60,277 nucleotides of DNA from Bacillota bacterium (GTDB taxonomy: Bacteria > Bacillota > Sulfobacillia > JAJZYS01 > JAJYTV01). The stretch covers positions 1 through 60,277 of the forward strand of contig JAJZQO010000008.1 of the NCBI GenBank assembly GCA_021847575.1, read 5' to 3'. Below, one piece after another: positions 34,032-45,209 of the stretch; the first letter of the stretch is position 1; each line of letters opens with the position of its first letter. The translations under genes were made by a program, and so were the position numbers. The notes under the pieces were generated by a model, which was given only the letters and a program-made list of their open reading frames with translations, had not been told where the DNA came from and searched no databases.

Positions 34032-36002
34032 TTGGCACTGCTTGAGGTGAAAGTCAACCGGGACACCGAGCGTCGGGTGGTGGTAGACAAGGAGCGCTGC
34101 GCTGGCTGTCGCGAGTGCATCGTGCGCTGCCCCGTTGGGGCGCTTGATCTGGACGTGTCAGACTGGGTGTGCGCCCCTCGCGGCGAGGACTGCGTTGGCT
34201 GCCGGACCTGCGAGCGCACTTGCCCCTACGGTGCCATCGAGGTTACCGGGCCGGCCCGGGTTGCGTCGCCCGTCGAGGTCGGGACCGTACCGGTGGAAGA
34301 GCACCTGCGGCACTCCACCGTCGAGGTGCACCCTGGACTCGCTGGCTGGGATGAGGCCATCGCCGAGGCGGAGCGGTGCCTCGGCTGCCCTGATCCGACC
34401 TGCCGTCTCGGCTGCCCTGCCCACAACAACATCCCTAGCTTCATCGAGGCGATCCGCGGCCGGGATCTCGCCCGCGCCCATGAAATCCTGCGCCAGACCA
34501 CGCTCTTTCCGGACATCTGCAGCCGCGTCTGTGACCAAAGCAGCCAGTGCGAGGGCGCCTGCGCCTGGAATCTTGCGGGCAGCGAACCCGTGCGCATCGG
34601 CCTCCTGGAGCGCTTTGTGGCCGATATGGCGCCGGTGCCGCCGGTGGTCCGGCCGAAGCGCCAGATCGGTCTGTCGGTGGCGGTGGTCGGCGCAGGACCG
34701 GGAGGACTCGCAGTGGCTTGGGATCTACTCCAGGAGGGCGCGGAGGTCGTCGTCTACGAGCGCGAGGCGAAGCCGCTCGGGGTCCTGGAGTGGGGCATTC
34801 CTGAGTTCACTCTGCCTGACGCGGTGGCCGAGCGGCCCGTGCGGGCGCTGGAAGAGGCCGGGCTGCGCATCGTCACGGGTGTCGAGGTCGGGCGCCAGAA
34901 GTCTCTGCAGGCACTGCTCTCGGACCACAACGCGGTCGTCTTCGCCCACGGGGCGTCGCTGCCGCTACCGCTGCAGGTAAAGGGGGCGGACGCTGTGCGC
35001 GTCGAGGACGCGACGACCTTCCTGCGGCGCGCCAAGGATGCGTTGCGTCAGCGCACGGAACTTGTGGACGTCCACCCGGGCGCGAAGGTCCTCGTCATTG
35101 GAGCGGGCAACACGGCGATGGACGTCGCGCGTAGCGCGCGCCGGTTCGGGGCTGACGTACTCGCGGTGGAGTGGATGGACCGGCGCTTCGCAAAGGTCCG
35201 TCCCGACGAACTCGAACAGGCGGAGCGCGAGGGCGTGCGGATCCGCTTCAACACGACGGTACAGGCGCTGGAACCCGGGTGGGGCGAGCTCTTCAGCGCG
35301 CGGCTCGGCAAGACTAGGCAGAAGAGCGCCCAGGACCGGCCGGAGGTGCTTTCGAGCCCTCCGGAAGAGGTCGGGCTGATCCAGCTCGTTGTGGTGGCCA
35401 TGGGCTACCGCGTCGACGCCACCCCGATCTCGGACCTCAAGGCCGCGCTGCCGCTTCGGAGGGAGAATTCTCCCGCGTTCCGCGATCGTCGGCTTATGGC
35501 GACCGGGCTGCCGCAGGGATCCGAGGCGATGGCACGGCGAGTCGAGGAGCGCACTGCGGCTGTCGAGCGTGCGCAGCGCCCGATCGCACGGCAAGTCTAC
35601 GCGGTGGGGGACGCCCTCACAGGTCCAGCGACCGTGGTGGCGGCCATGGCCCAGGGCAGGGCGGTTGCTCGGGCGATCGCGGGCGAGTGGCGGCGCGGCG
35701 GCCTGCGCCAGACCTCCGCAGCCGCGTTGCGGGTGGCGCCCGCACGAGCCGACGCGCCGGCTCAGTTGGAGAAGGCCGCAGTCGGGCCACTGCGCATGAC
35801 TAGCCTTGCACTGCTGGGCATGGGCTTCGTGTTCTGCCTCACGGTGGTAGGCTTCATGGCTGGAGCCCTGCTGATTGCCTCCGGCGCATTCCTGCTGCTG
35901 TTGGACATTCTCGGTCGCTGGGTGCACCATGGATTGCAAAAGCTCGGCGAGTCGCCGCAGGAAGCAGAGATCCCGGCGCTCGGTCGGGGCCTGCGCACCT
36001 GA
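34032..36002 (+). CDS. Ferredoxin-GltD-like FAD/NAD(P)H oxidoreductase with C-terminal membrane segments
   Basis: The 656-residue protein is a fusion. Residues 20-70 carry two [4Fe-4S] motifs (Cys23/26/29/33 and Cys54/57/60/64). Residues about 112-200 are the glutamate-synthase small-subunit-like cluster domain (CLGCPDPTCRLGCPAH; CSRVCDQSSQCEGAC). Residues about 210-570 contain the FAD fold VAVVGAGPGGLAVAWDL, the NAD(P) fold VLVIGAGNTAMDVAR and the closing VYAVGDALTGPATVVAA. Two hydrophobic segments (about 588-630) end the protein, an addition not found in GltD. TTG 34032 follows GAGGGAGGGAA. It probably exchanges electrons between NAD(P)H and the adjacent membrane iron-sulfur protein. Confidence 0.85.
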   Translation: MALLEVKVNRDTERRVVVDKERCAGCRECIVRCPVGALDLDVSDWVCAPRGEDCVGCRTCERTCPYGAIEVTGPARVASPVEVGTVPVEEHLRHSTVEVHPGLAGWDEAIAEAERCLGCPDPTCRLGCPAHNNIPSFIEAIRGRDLARAHEILRQTTLFPDICSRVCDQSSQCEGACAWNLAGSEPVRIGLLERFVADMAPVPPVVRPKRQIGLSVAVVGAGPGGLAVAWDLLQEGAEVVVYEREAKPLGVLEWGIPEFTLPDAVAERPVRALEEAGLRIVTGVEVGRQKSLQALLSDHNAVVFAHGASLPLPLQVKGADAVRVEDATTFLRRAKDALRQRTELVDVHPGAKVLVIGAGNTAMDVARSARRFGADVLAVEWMDRRFAKVRPDELEQAEREGVRIRFNTTVQALEPGWGELFSARLGKTRQKSAQDRPEVLSSPPEEVGLIQLVVVAMGYRVDATPISDLKAALPLRRENSPAFRDRRLMATGLPQGSEAMARRVEERTAAVERAQRPIARQVYAVGDALTGPATVVAAMAQGRAVARAIAGEWRRGGLRQTSAAALRVAPARADAPAQLEKAAVGPLRMTSLALLGMGFVFCLTVVGFMAGALLIASGAFLLLLDILGRWVHHGLQKLGESPQEAEIPALGRGLRT

Positions 36003-36028
36003 CCTTGGCGGCGAAAGGCCGATGCCCA

Positions 36029-37453
36029 ATGCACAGTGGTCGACCTGAAGCCAAGACGACCCCGGCCGCGAGCGCGCGGCCGGGGCGCGTCAGTGTCATC
36101 GCACGGATCAAATGGGCCATGATCGTCTTGTTGGCCTTGGTGGAGATCGGCTTTGACTTCTGGATCGAACCATGGTTGCGCGTCGCGACGGCCTGGGAGG
36201 AGTTCGTGGAACGCTACATGGCGGTGGTCGAGGCGGTCGCCATGGGCTCGATCATATATGTGGTCTTTTCGCAGATTGAGCGCCTCGAGCACCAGCTTGC
36301 ACTGCGCCAGCAGGAGCTCGGCCGACTCTATGAGGCAGCCAGCCGATGGGACGAGCAGCTCGAGGCTCTACACCGGGCGTCGGTGGACATAGCGCGCGAG
36401 GGAACCTACCAGCAGTTGCTGGGCCGTATCGCCGCTCTGGCGGCGGAACTCAGCGGTGCGACCTACAGCGCGCTCGCAGAGTTCGACGAGGCGCAGCGCG
36501 TCGTCTCGTTCGTGACCTACGGGGTGTCGGAGGGCGTGCAGGAGGCGATTGGGCGGCCGCCGGACCACCGCGGCCTGCTCGCCCGCCTCTCCGGCACGCA
36601 ACCGGTGCGCATCGACGACGTGACGCACGCGGCCGGCTACACAGGCTTTCCTGCGGGCCATCCGCAGTTCCGCGCCTTCCTCGGTGTGCCGATCCGCTGG
36701 GAGGGTGAACTGCTTGGACACCTCTATCTCGGCGGCCAGGAGGACAGGGCGGCCTTCAGCCCGTCCGACGAGCGCCTGCTGCAGATGTTCGCGGTCCAGG
36801 CGGCCATCATCATCGTGCGCGAGCGGGTGGCCCGCGCCTACGCGGGCCAAGTGCGGCGCAGCGAGCGCCACGAGATCGAGGTGGAGTTGCACGATCGCGC
36901 CCTGCAGGGGCTCTACGCCCTCGGCATCCAGTTGCAGCGCGCTAAGGGTCACGGTCTCGCCGCGCTCACCGACACCATGAGCGTGGATCTCGCGATCGAG
37001 GCGGTGCAGCGCTCGATGGTCGCGATCCGCGACGTCCTCGACGCATTGGAGCGCGATGCGCCGGGCAGCGCCGCCGAGGCGCTGCGCGCCGAGGCCGAGG
37101 GTGTGGCGCGGCTTTACGGCATGACGGTGCTCTGGCGCTGCGTCGAGCTTGCGGAGCGTCTGCCGGAGCACTGGATCCCAAAGCTCGCGCAGGTCGTCCA
37201 CGAGGCGGTCGCGAATGCTGGCCGCCACGGGCAAGCGCAGCAGGTGCAGGTCGAACTCAGCATTGTGGACGGCGTGTTCTCCCTCAGCGTCGAGGACGAT
37301 GGCACCGGTTTCTCCGCGCAGGAGGTAAAGGAAGGTCACGGCATGGTAAACGTGCGCCGAAGCGCACTCGATCTCAGCGGAACGGCGACGCTCTCCTGCT
37401 CGCGTTCCGGGGGGGCGCGGCTTGAACTGCGGCTGCCGTTCCCCACCGCGTGA
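36029..37453 (+). CDS. GAF-domain sensor histidine kinase (DosS/NarX-like)
   Basis: The 474-residue kinase has two membrane helices (about 27-46 and 63-82), a coiled coil, one GAF domain (about 122-265), a HisKA_3-type dimerisation domain with probable phospho-His288 (ELHDRALQGLYALGIQLQ) and a HATPase domain (HEAVANAGRHG; VEDDGTGF; GHGMVNVRRSA). The GAF segment FPAGHPQFRAFLGVPIRWEG resembles the heme-binding GAF-A of mycobacterial DosS/DosT, with His211 in the region of their heme ligand. Gas or redox sensing is therefore plausible but unproven. ATG 36029 is used; TTG 36005 is an alternative. It is followed 31 bp later by its response regulator. Confidence 0.87.
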   Translation: MHSGRPEAKTTPAASARPGRVSVIARIKWAMIVLLALVEIGFDFWIEPWLRVATAWEEFVERYMAVVEAVAMGSIIYVVFSQIERLEHQLALRQQELGRLYEAASRWDEQLEALHRASVDIAREGTYQQLLGRIAALAAELSGATYSALAEFDEAQRVVSFVTYGVSEGVQEAIGRPPDHRGLLARLSGTQPVRIDDVTHAAGYTGFPAGHPQFRAFLGVPIRWEGELLGHLYLGGQEDRAAFSPSDERLLQMFAVQAAIIIVRERVARAYAGQVRRSERHEIEVELHDRALQGLYALGIQLQRAKGHGLAALTDTMSVDLAIEAVQRSMVAIRDVLDALERDAPGSAAEALRAEAEGVARLYGMTVLWRCVELAERLPEHWIPKLAQVVHEAVANAGRHGQAQQVQVELSIVDGVFSLSVEDDGTGFSAQEVKEGHGMVNVRRSALDLSGTATLSCSRSGGARLELRLPFPTA

Positions 37454-37484
37454 CCCACGGCGACTGCGGCGAGGGGGAGAGCCA

Positions 37485-38147
37485 ATGATCCGGCTGGTCA
37501 TCGTCGACGATCATGAGGTGGTGCGGGTCGGGCTTGCGTCGCTGCTGCGCGACGATCCGGAGTTCTCGGTGGAGGCGATGGCCGCCACCGCCGAGGACGG
37601 GCTGCGGGCGGTGCGTAACGCGCAGCCGGACATCGTCGTGCTGGATCTGCGTCTGCCGGACCGTCCGGGACTCGAGATCGTGCCGGAGATCCGGCGTAGC
37701 GTGCCAGGCAGCAAGATTGTCGTCCTGACCTCCTACGGCGAGGATCAGGCCATGATCGCCGCTGTCGCCGCGGGGGTCGACGCCTTTCTCACCAAAACTG
37801 TGGACAGCGAGGCGCTCTGCTCTGCGATCCGCAACGTCGCTGCAGGCAGGCAGGTGCTGCGCGACCAGGTGGCGGACGCCCTCGTGCGTTACGTGCGCCA
37901 GGGTGACGTAGCCTCGCACTCGGAGGCAGATCCCGACGCCTTGACGCCGCGGGAGAGGGAGGTTGCCGAGGCGGTCGCGCTCGGGCTGAGCAACCGCGAG
38001 GTGGCGGAGCGCCTGGGCCTCGCGGAAAAAACGGTGAAGAACCACGTCAGCGACATCCTGGCCAAGTTCCGTCTATCGCGGCGCGCCCAGATTGTCGCCT
38101 TGTTCCGCGCGGGCGAAGGACGACCGGGGGACGGCTTCCGGCGCTGA
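37485..38147 (+). CDS. NarL/FixJ-family response regulator, DosR-like
   Basis: The 220-residue protein has a receiver domain with acidic pocket Asp8/Asp9, phospho-acceptor Asp54 (VVLDLRLPD) and LTSYGE, followed by a LuxR-type helix-turn-helix (LTPREREVAEAVALGLSNRE, then LAEKTVKNHVSDILAK). The last motif and the receiver text VDDHEVVRVGL are strikingly like mycobacterial DosR (LAEKTVKNYVSRLLAK; VDDHEVVRRGL). The ATG at 37485 follows GAGGGGGAGA. It probably binds the palindromes upstream of the operon. Confidence 0.9.
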   Translation: MIRLVIVDDHEVVRVGLASLLRDDPEFSVEAMAATAEDGLRAVRNAQPDIVVLDLRLPDRPGLEIVPEIRRSVPGSKIVVLTSYGEDQAMIAAVAAGVDAFLTKTVDSEALCSAIRNVAAGRQVLRDQVADALVRYVRQGDVASHSEADPDALTPREREVAEAVALGLSNREVAERLGLAEKTVKNHVSDILAKFRLSRRAQIVALFRAGEGRPGDGFRR

Positions 38148-38780
38148 GAGCGAGCAGGATTCCTCGGAAGTCTGCGGATGCAAGAGTGCCGGGAGGCGGT
38201 GTGGCCTTCGGCTGTGTGTTCCCCGTCAGGTTCGTCTCTGGCTTCTCCCCGGGTCCGCCCGCTGGCCCCGATACCCTGGACGCCCTCGGCCGGAGCCCGA
38301 GCAAGCGTTGAGGTGCGGTCCTGACCGGCAAGTTGCGCGTGTGGCTGAGGCGGTGCAGGAATTCGCCGACGGGTCTTTTCTCCTTGCAGCGGGTTGGGCG
38401 TTGGGGCATCCGCCCGATCTCGTGTGCGCGCGGGCCGGTGTCTCACGGGTCCCAAGTGACGCCCGCCGCCATGGAGCGCCTGTTCCGGGTTGCATGCCCG
38501 ACCTGCGCCCCACCGCTCTGCTGTTCTCGCTGCGGGTACGAACGCAAGTCCGATTAGGCCGCATGGGCCCTAGCGCGCAGGTCCGCATTGAGTGCCCTGG
38601 ACCTGAAGATCAGGGACGGCAGATGCGATCCTCCCGGGCGGGAGATTGTTCTGCCTTGGTGGATCTCCCAGGGAGTCTCTCGCTCATCCGCGGCATCAAG
38701 GTCGGCCACGTCGGACGGGATTGCAATACAAACGGACGTTCTGTACTCTCTGCCTATACTCGGGAAGAGGGTGAGCGCCC
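38148..38780. other. Intergenic region, possibly with a tiny Cys-rich reading frame
   Basis: About 630 bp without a clear gene. A plus-strand frame ending at 38557 encodes CPTCAPPLCCSRCGYE near its end, reminiscent of a zinc ribbon, but it has no ribosome binding site. Upstream of the VOC gene, TTGCAA (38721-38726) and TACTCT (38744-38749) are 17 bp apart and may be its promoter. No terminator after the regulator gene is obvious. Confidence 0.4.
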
Positions 38781-39167
38781 GTGCAGGTTCGGGGAGTGGA
38801 CTTCGTCGGGATCGCTGTTTCCGATATGGCGGCCGCGAAAGAGTTCTACGGTGGCATGCTCGGCCTGAGGCCGGCCGGAGAGTTCGGCGACGCGTGGGCA
38901 GAATACGAAGCCGGCAATGTGACGCTGTCGCTGATCCAGGCCGACGCGGCGGCGATCCTGAAGCGCCTGGCTGCAGGGCCGGACGCCGCCATCGGCGTGG
39001 CCATCGCCGTGCCGGACGTGGCGGCGGCGGTCGCTGAACTGCGGGCGCAGGGCGTGCCGATCACCACCGACACGGTGGAGTTTCCACCTTGCTTCATGGC
39101 CACCGTGCAGGACCCGTCGGGAAATTGGGTGTGGCTGCACCAGAGGAAGGACGGCACGGCGGGCTAG
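38781..39167 (+). CDS. VOC (glyoxalase/bleomycin-resistance-like) family protein
   Basis: The 128-residue protein has the paired beta-alpha-beta-beta-beta units of the vicinal oxygen chelate superfamily: VDFVGIAVSDMAAAKEFYGGMLGLR in the first half and IAVPDVAAAVAELRAQGVPI with MATVQDPSGNWVWLHQR in the second. The Glu/His metal ligands at the usual positions are only partly visible, so the reaction is not predictable. The GTG at 38781 follows GAGGGTGAG. It is monocistronic, followed by a hairpin. Confidence 0.82.
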   Translation: MQVRGVDFVGIAVSDMAAAKEFYGGMLGLRPAGEFGDAWAEYEAGNVTLSLIQADAAAILKRLAAGPDAAIGVAIAVPDVAAAVAELRAQGVPITTDTVEFPPCFMATVQDPSGNWVWLHQRKDGTAG

Positions 39168-39185
39168 ACCCCTCCGCCCCCCCCG

Positions 39186-39215
39186 CCCCTCCGCCCTGCC
39201 GCCGGGGCGGAGGGG
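39186..39215 (+). terminator. Hairpin after the VOC gene
   Basis: A perfect 10-bp stem (39186-39195 with 39206-39215) lies 18 nt after the stop codon. It lacks a U-tract (CCCTTGCC follows), so termination is uncertain. Confidence 0.45.
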
Positions 39216-39228
39216 CCCTTGCCGCCGC

Positions 39229-39257
39229 TTGACAGCGGCTTTGGCGTCCTCGATACT
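39229..39257 (+). promoter_or_regulatory. Promoter of the valS T-box transcript
   Basis: Consensus TTGACA (39229-39234) and GATACT (39252-39257) are 17 bp apart. The predicted start is near 39264. Confidence 0.8.
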
Positions 39258-39263
39258 TTCTAG

Positions 39264-39506
39264 TCAAGCAAAGGCGTAGAAGGGGAGCGTCCCTGCCCGG
39301 CCCGCAGAGAGGGGATCCGAGGCTGCAAGATCCCCGGCCGCACGCAGAAGACCGGTCGCCCTGGAGCCGCCGCGCCGAACGCCGCAAGGCCTGAGGCGTG
39401 GCCGGAAGAAGGCACGTTACGCCTGTCGAGCGCCCGCCGCCGCGCGGCGGGAAGCAAGGTGGTACCGCGGTGAAGACCGTCCTTGAGGGGCGGTCGATTC
39501 TTTTTT
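39264..39506 (+). promoter_or_regulatory. T-box leader (valine) controlling valS-folC
   Basis: The T-box sequence GAAGCAAGGTGGTACCGCGG (39451-39470) is followed by a terminator (8-bp stem, 39475-39482 with 39488-39495, then GATTCTTTTTT). An upstream AGAGAGGGGATCC...AAGATCCCC helix fits stem I with its AG bulge. A GTC at 39355-39357 on the 3' side is a possible Val specifier, but this placement is tentative. The leader should let uncharged tRNA-Val induce valS. Confidence 0.85.
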
Positions 39507-39521
39507 GGGAGGCAGAAGGCG

Positions 39522-42118
<2,597 letters not shown>

Positions 42119-42122
<4 letters not shown>

Positions 42123-43384
42123 CCGAAGCGGAGGCCCTGGCCTACCTCTCCGCGGCGGGCAGATTCGGCGAGCTGGGCCTCGCGCGCAGCGAAGGGCTTG
42201 TGGCCAGGCTCGGGCATCCCGAGCGGGGCATGCGCTTTTTCCATGTGGCGGGCACGAACGGCAAGGGCTCCGTGACCGCCGCGCTCGCAGCCATGCTCAC
42301 CGCATGCGGCAGGCGCACGGGCCGCTTCATCTCGCCGCACCTCGAGCGGCCGCACGAGCGCGTGTCGGTGGACGGCCGCGACATCGACGGCCCAAGTCTC
42401 GTGGCCGCGACGCTGCGGGTGCTGGAGGCGGCTCAGGCGCTCGACGACCCGCCGACCGAGTTCGAACTGTGGACAGGCGTGGCCCTTAGGCACTTCCAGG
42501 TGGAAGGGGTCACGGACGTTGCCTGGGAGACGGGACTCGGCGGAAGGTACGATTCGACGAACGTCGTCACCCCGGCGGTCGCGGTCATCAGCTCGATCGG
42601 CATGGACCACATGGACCGGCTCGGCGGCACGCTGGCGCAGATCGCCTGGGAGAAGGCAGGCATCCTGAAGCCGGGTGTGCCGGCGGTGACGGGAGACTTG
42701 CCTGAGGAGGCGATGGCCGTCGTCGAGGCGGCGGCGGCCGAGCTCGGGGTGGCGCTCTGGCGGCTCGGGCGCGAGATCCGCGTGACGGATGTCGCCGTCC
42801 ATGCGGACGGCACCTTCTTCACCTACCGCGACCCTCTCGGCGAGCCGCTGGCGCTGCGCTTCGGCCTGATCGGCGGCCACCAGGCCGCGAATGCGGCGCT
42901 GGCGGTGGCCGCCTTGCGGGTGTCCCTCGGAGCGGCGTCCAGCGCAGGCCTGGAGGCGCTTGAGGGCGTGCGCTGGCCGGGGCGGTTCGAACTTTTGCCC
43001 GGCGATCCGCCTCTTGTCCTGGACGGCGCGCACAACCCGCAGGGCACTGCGGCCCTCGGCGAAACCTGGCGCAGGGTCTTCGGCGCGCGACGGCCCATCG
43101 CCGTGTTCGGCTGCCTGGCGGACCGCGACGCGTGCGAGGTGACGGCGCCGCTCATGGACCTCGTGCACAGCTGGCACACGGCGGCCCCCGCGAGTCCGCG
43201 CAGGCTGAGCGCGGAGGCGGCTGCCGCAGTCGTGGGAGGCACGCCGCACCCTACGGCGCAGGAGGCACTCCTGGCCGCCATGTCCGCAGCGCGGAACGAG
43301 GGTCGGCCCGTGCTCTGCTTCGGCTCGCTCTACCTGATCGGCGAGCTGCGCGGGATCATGCGGCGCCTTGGTCTACTGGGCTGA
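42119..43384 (+). CDS. folC: Folylpolyglutamate synthase/dihydrofolate synthase
   Basis: The 421-residue Mur-ligase-family enzyme adds glutamate to folates. It contains the P-loop HVAGTNGKGSVTAAL, the RTGRFISPHLERPHERV motif (usually SPHL..F.ERI), VAWETGLGGRYDSTNV, the magnesium-binding GMDHMDRLGGT and the C-terminal VLDGAHNPQG. The ATG overlaps the valS stop by 4 bp, so it is translationally coupled and shares the valine T-box control. Its 3' end overlaps the convergent DUF2993-like gene by 12 bp. Confidence 0.95.
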
Positions 43385-44110
43385 AGCCGACGCGGGACCG
43401 GCCACGCTGATCGCGAGGGCCCCTCTCAGGAGACGGACCCCGACCATGTGCAGCGGCAGCCCCTGGATGCGCGGCAGGTCCTGCATGCGCAGCACCGGCA
43501 GCGGCGGCATGTGCAGGGCGGAGTTGTTGAGATCCTTGGCCTTGAAGGCGAGCACCCGGCCGCCGTCCTGCAGGACGAGGCTGCCGGCGATGCTGTAGCG
43601 GACCGGCACGTCGAGGAACGTGACGCTGCCGCGCAGGGTAATGTCCCGCGGTGTAACCACGACCACGGGCATGCTGTCGGTCGCGGCGCTCGGGAAGGCC
43701 TGCCTGAAGCCGGCCGCGACCGCCTGGGCAAGGGCGCCTTGCCCGACCACGAGCCGCAGTCTGAGGCGACCCGGACTGAGAACCCTGAGCTGGCCGCCGG
43801 CGAGCTGGCCGAGGTCGATGCTGCCGTCCCGCCAGTCGAGCGAGGCCGTGCGCAGACGGAATCCCTGGTAGGTGCTCCGGCCGACGACCATGTCGAGACG
43901 CTCGAATCGGCCCCCTGCCAGGAGCCAGAAAGGGCCCTGCACCGTGACGGACGCCTTGGTGTGCAGGTTCGCGGCGACGGCGGCATGGATCGCGCCCGCC
44001 GCGACCCGTGGCAGGTAGACCTGCAACCCTGCCGCGGCTGCGAGCACGAGGCCGAGCAGCAGGAGAGGCAGGCCGAGGCGGCGTCTGCGCCGTCTGTGCG
44101 AAGCGGTCAG
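43373..44110 (-). CDS. DUF2993 (LmeA-like) family secreted protein with a probable CTG start
   Basis: The 245-residue protein has a signal-anchor beginning (basic stretch of six Arg, then LGLPLLLLGLVLAAAAG) and a DUF2993-like body of alternating beta strands (FERLDMVVGRSTYQGFRLRT; PVVVVTPRDITLRGSVTFLD; RVLAFKAKDLNNSAL). The family is extracytoplasmic, with few characterised members. No ATG, GTG or TTG precedes the signal sequence; the first standard codon (GTG 44047) would cut it in the middle. AGAGGGGG lies 7 nt before a CTG at 44110, giving a complete signal peptide, so CTG is the likely start. It is convergent with folC. Confidence 0.78.
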   Translation of the reverse strand: MTASHRRRRRRLGLPLLLLGLVLAAAAGLQVYLPRVAAGAIHAAVAANLHTKASVTVQGPFWLLAGGRFERLDMVVGRSTYQGFRLRTASLDWRDGSIDLGQLAGGQLRVLSPGRLRLRLVVGQGALAQAVAAGFRQAFPSAATDSMPVVVVTPRDITLRGSVTFLDVPVRYSIAGSLVLQDGGRVLAFKAKDLNNSALHMPPLPVLRMQDLPRIQGLPLHMVGVRLLRGALAISVAGPASASAQ

Positions 44111-44286
44111 GCGAAAGCCCCCTCTGTGCTCGACTCGACGGCCCGGAGCGACCGGTCAGCCGGTCCGGCGGGCCGTCTTCGGCTCCAGGCCTGTCGGATC
44201 CTTCTAGCGGATTTGGACAGGTTTCGGGTCTGGCGAAGGAATTCGCTTCTGCCGGTTGAACGTTGTCGAAGAGCGGTGGAGGAGGG

Positions 44287-44526
44287 ATGCTGGTGCGTCA
44301 CCGTCGACAGGGCAGCTGGTTCACGACCTTGATCGCAGTCGTCCTCCTGCTTGTGATCGGCACGGTGCTCGGCCGCGACCTCCATCTGGGCCCGCTCAGC
44401 CAGACGATCGGCTTCAATCCGGTCTCGCTGGACATGTACATCGTCAATCTGACCATCGGTCTCGCCACCAATGTTCTCGGCCTCGTCGGGGCCTTGCTCG
44501 GACTGATCCTGTTCCGCGTCGTCTGA
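44287..44526 (+). CDS. DUF4321 family small membrane protein
   Basis: The 79-residue protein has two hydrophobic segments (FTTLIAVVLLLVIGTVLG and TIGLATNVLGLVGALLGLIL). It matches small DUF4321 proteins usually found before maf-radC-mreB in Firmicutes. Function unknown. The start is ambiguous: ATG 44287 is used, GTG 44293 would give a better ribosome-binding-site spacing to GGAGGAGGG, and TTG 44263 is also in frame. Its stop overlaps the radC start. The maf gene expected between it and radC is missing. Confidence 0.75.
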   Translation: MLVRHRRQGSWFTTLIAVVLLLVIGTVLGRDLHLGPLSQTIGFNPVSLDMYIVNLTIGLATNVLGLVGALLGLILFRVV

Positions 44527-45191
44527 TGGCCCTCAAGGATCTGCCCGCACGCGACCGGCCGCGCGAGCGCCTGCTGCGGGAGGGGCCGTCGGCCCTCGCC
44601 GATTACGAACTCCTGGCGATCGTGCTGGGCGCGGGGAGGCGGGGCGAGAGCGCAATCGCCCTAGCCCAGAGACTGCTCGGCGAAGGCGGTCTCGACGGCG
44701 TGCGCCGGCGGGGCTCCGCTGGCCTGATGCGCACGTCGGGTCTCGGCCCCGCGCGGGCCGCTCAGGTGGCCGCGGCGCTCGAACTTGGACGCAGGACACT
44801 CGATCCACCTGTGCGCTTGCGACTTGACGAGCCGGAGCAGGTATACGATTATCTGCGACGGCGACTCGACACACAGGTGGAGGAGCTGCTCGCGCTGCTC
44901 GTGGACGGCCGGCTCTCGCTACTTGGCGAGGTGCGCGTTGCGCGTGGTGGCAGAGGCGGCATCGGCCTGCAGCCGGCCGACATTCTGCGGCCCGCGGTAC
45001 AGGCTGGCGCCCTCGGCGTACTGCTGGCGCACAACCATCCGAGCGGCGATCCCACGCCTTCGCCGGCCGACGTCCAAACGACAAGGCAGATCGCGCAGGC
45101 GGCACAATTGCTCGGCATGCAACTGGTTGACCATCTGGTTATCGGCGATAATAGCTTCGTGAGCCTGCGACTGCAGGGACTATTGGACTGA
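44526..45191 (+). CDS. radC: RadC family (JAB/MPN) protein
   Basis: The 221-residue protein has an N-terminal helix-hairpin-helix-like region (DYELLAIVLGAGRRGESA; RTSGLGPARAAQVAAALELG) and a C-terminal JAB domain with the metal motif HNHPSGDPTPSPAD. The family was once linked to DNA repair, but its role is unsettled. ATG 44526 overlaps the previous stop codon. It heads the mre operon as in Bacillus. Confidence 0.92.
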   Translation: MALKDLPARDRPRERLLREGPSALADYELLAIVLGAGRRGESAIALAQRLLGEGGLDGVRRRGSAGLMRTSGLGPARAAQVAAALELGRRTLDPPVRLRLDEPEQVYDYLRRRLDTQVEELLALLVDGRLSLLGEVRVARGGRGGIGLQPADILRPAVQAGALGVLLAHNHPSGDPTPSPADVQTTRQIAQAAQLLGMQLVDHLVIGDNSFVSLRLQGLLD

Positions 45192-45209
45192 CAGGGAGGA
45201 GCCTTCGCG

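Noticed and set aside
38333-38557. Plus-strand frame ending with two CxxC-like motifs (possible zinc ribbon)
   Set aside because: No ribosome binding site, Cys spacing unusual, and the rest of the frame has no protein-like composition; kept only as a remark.
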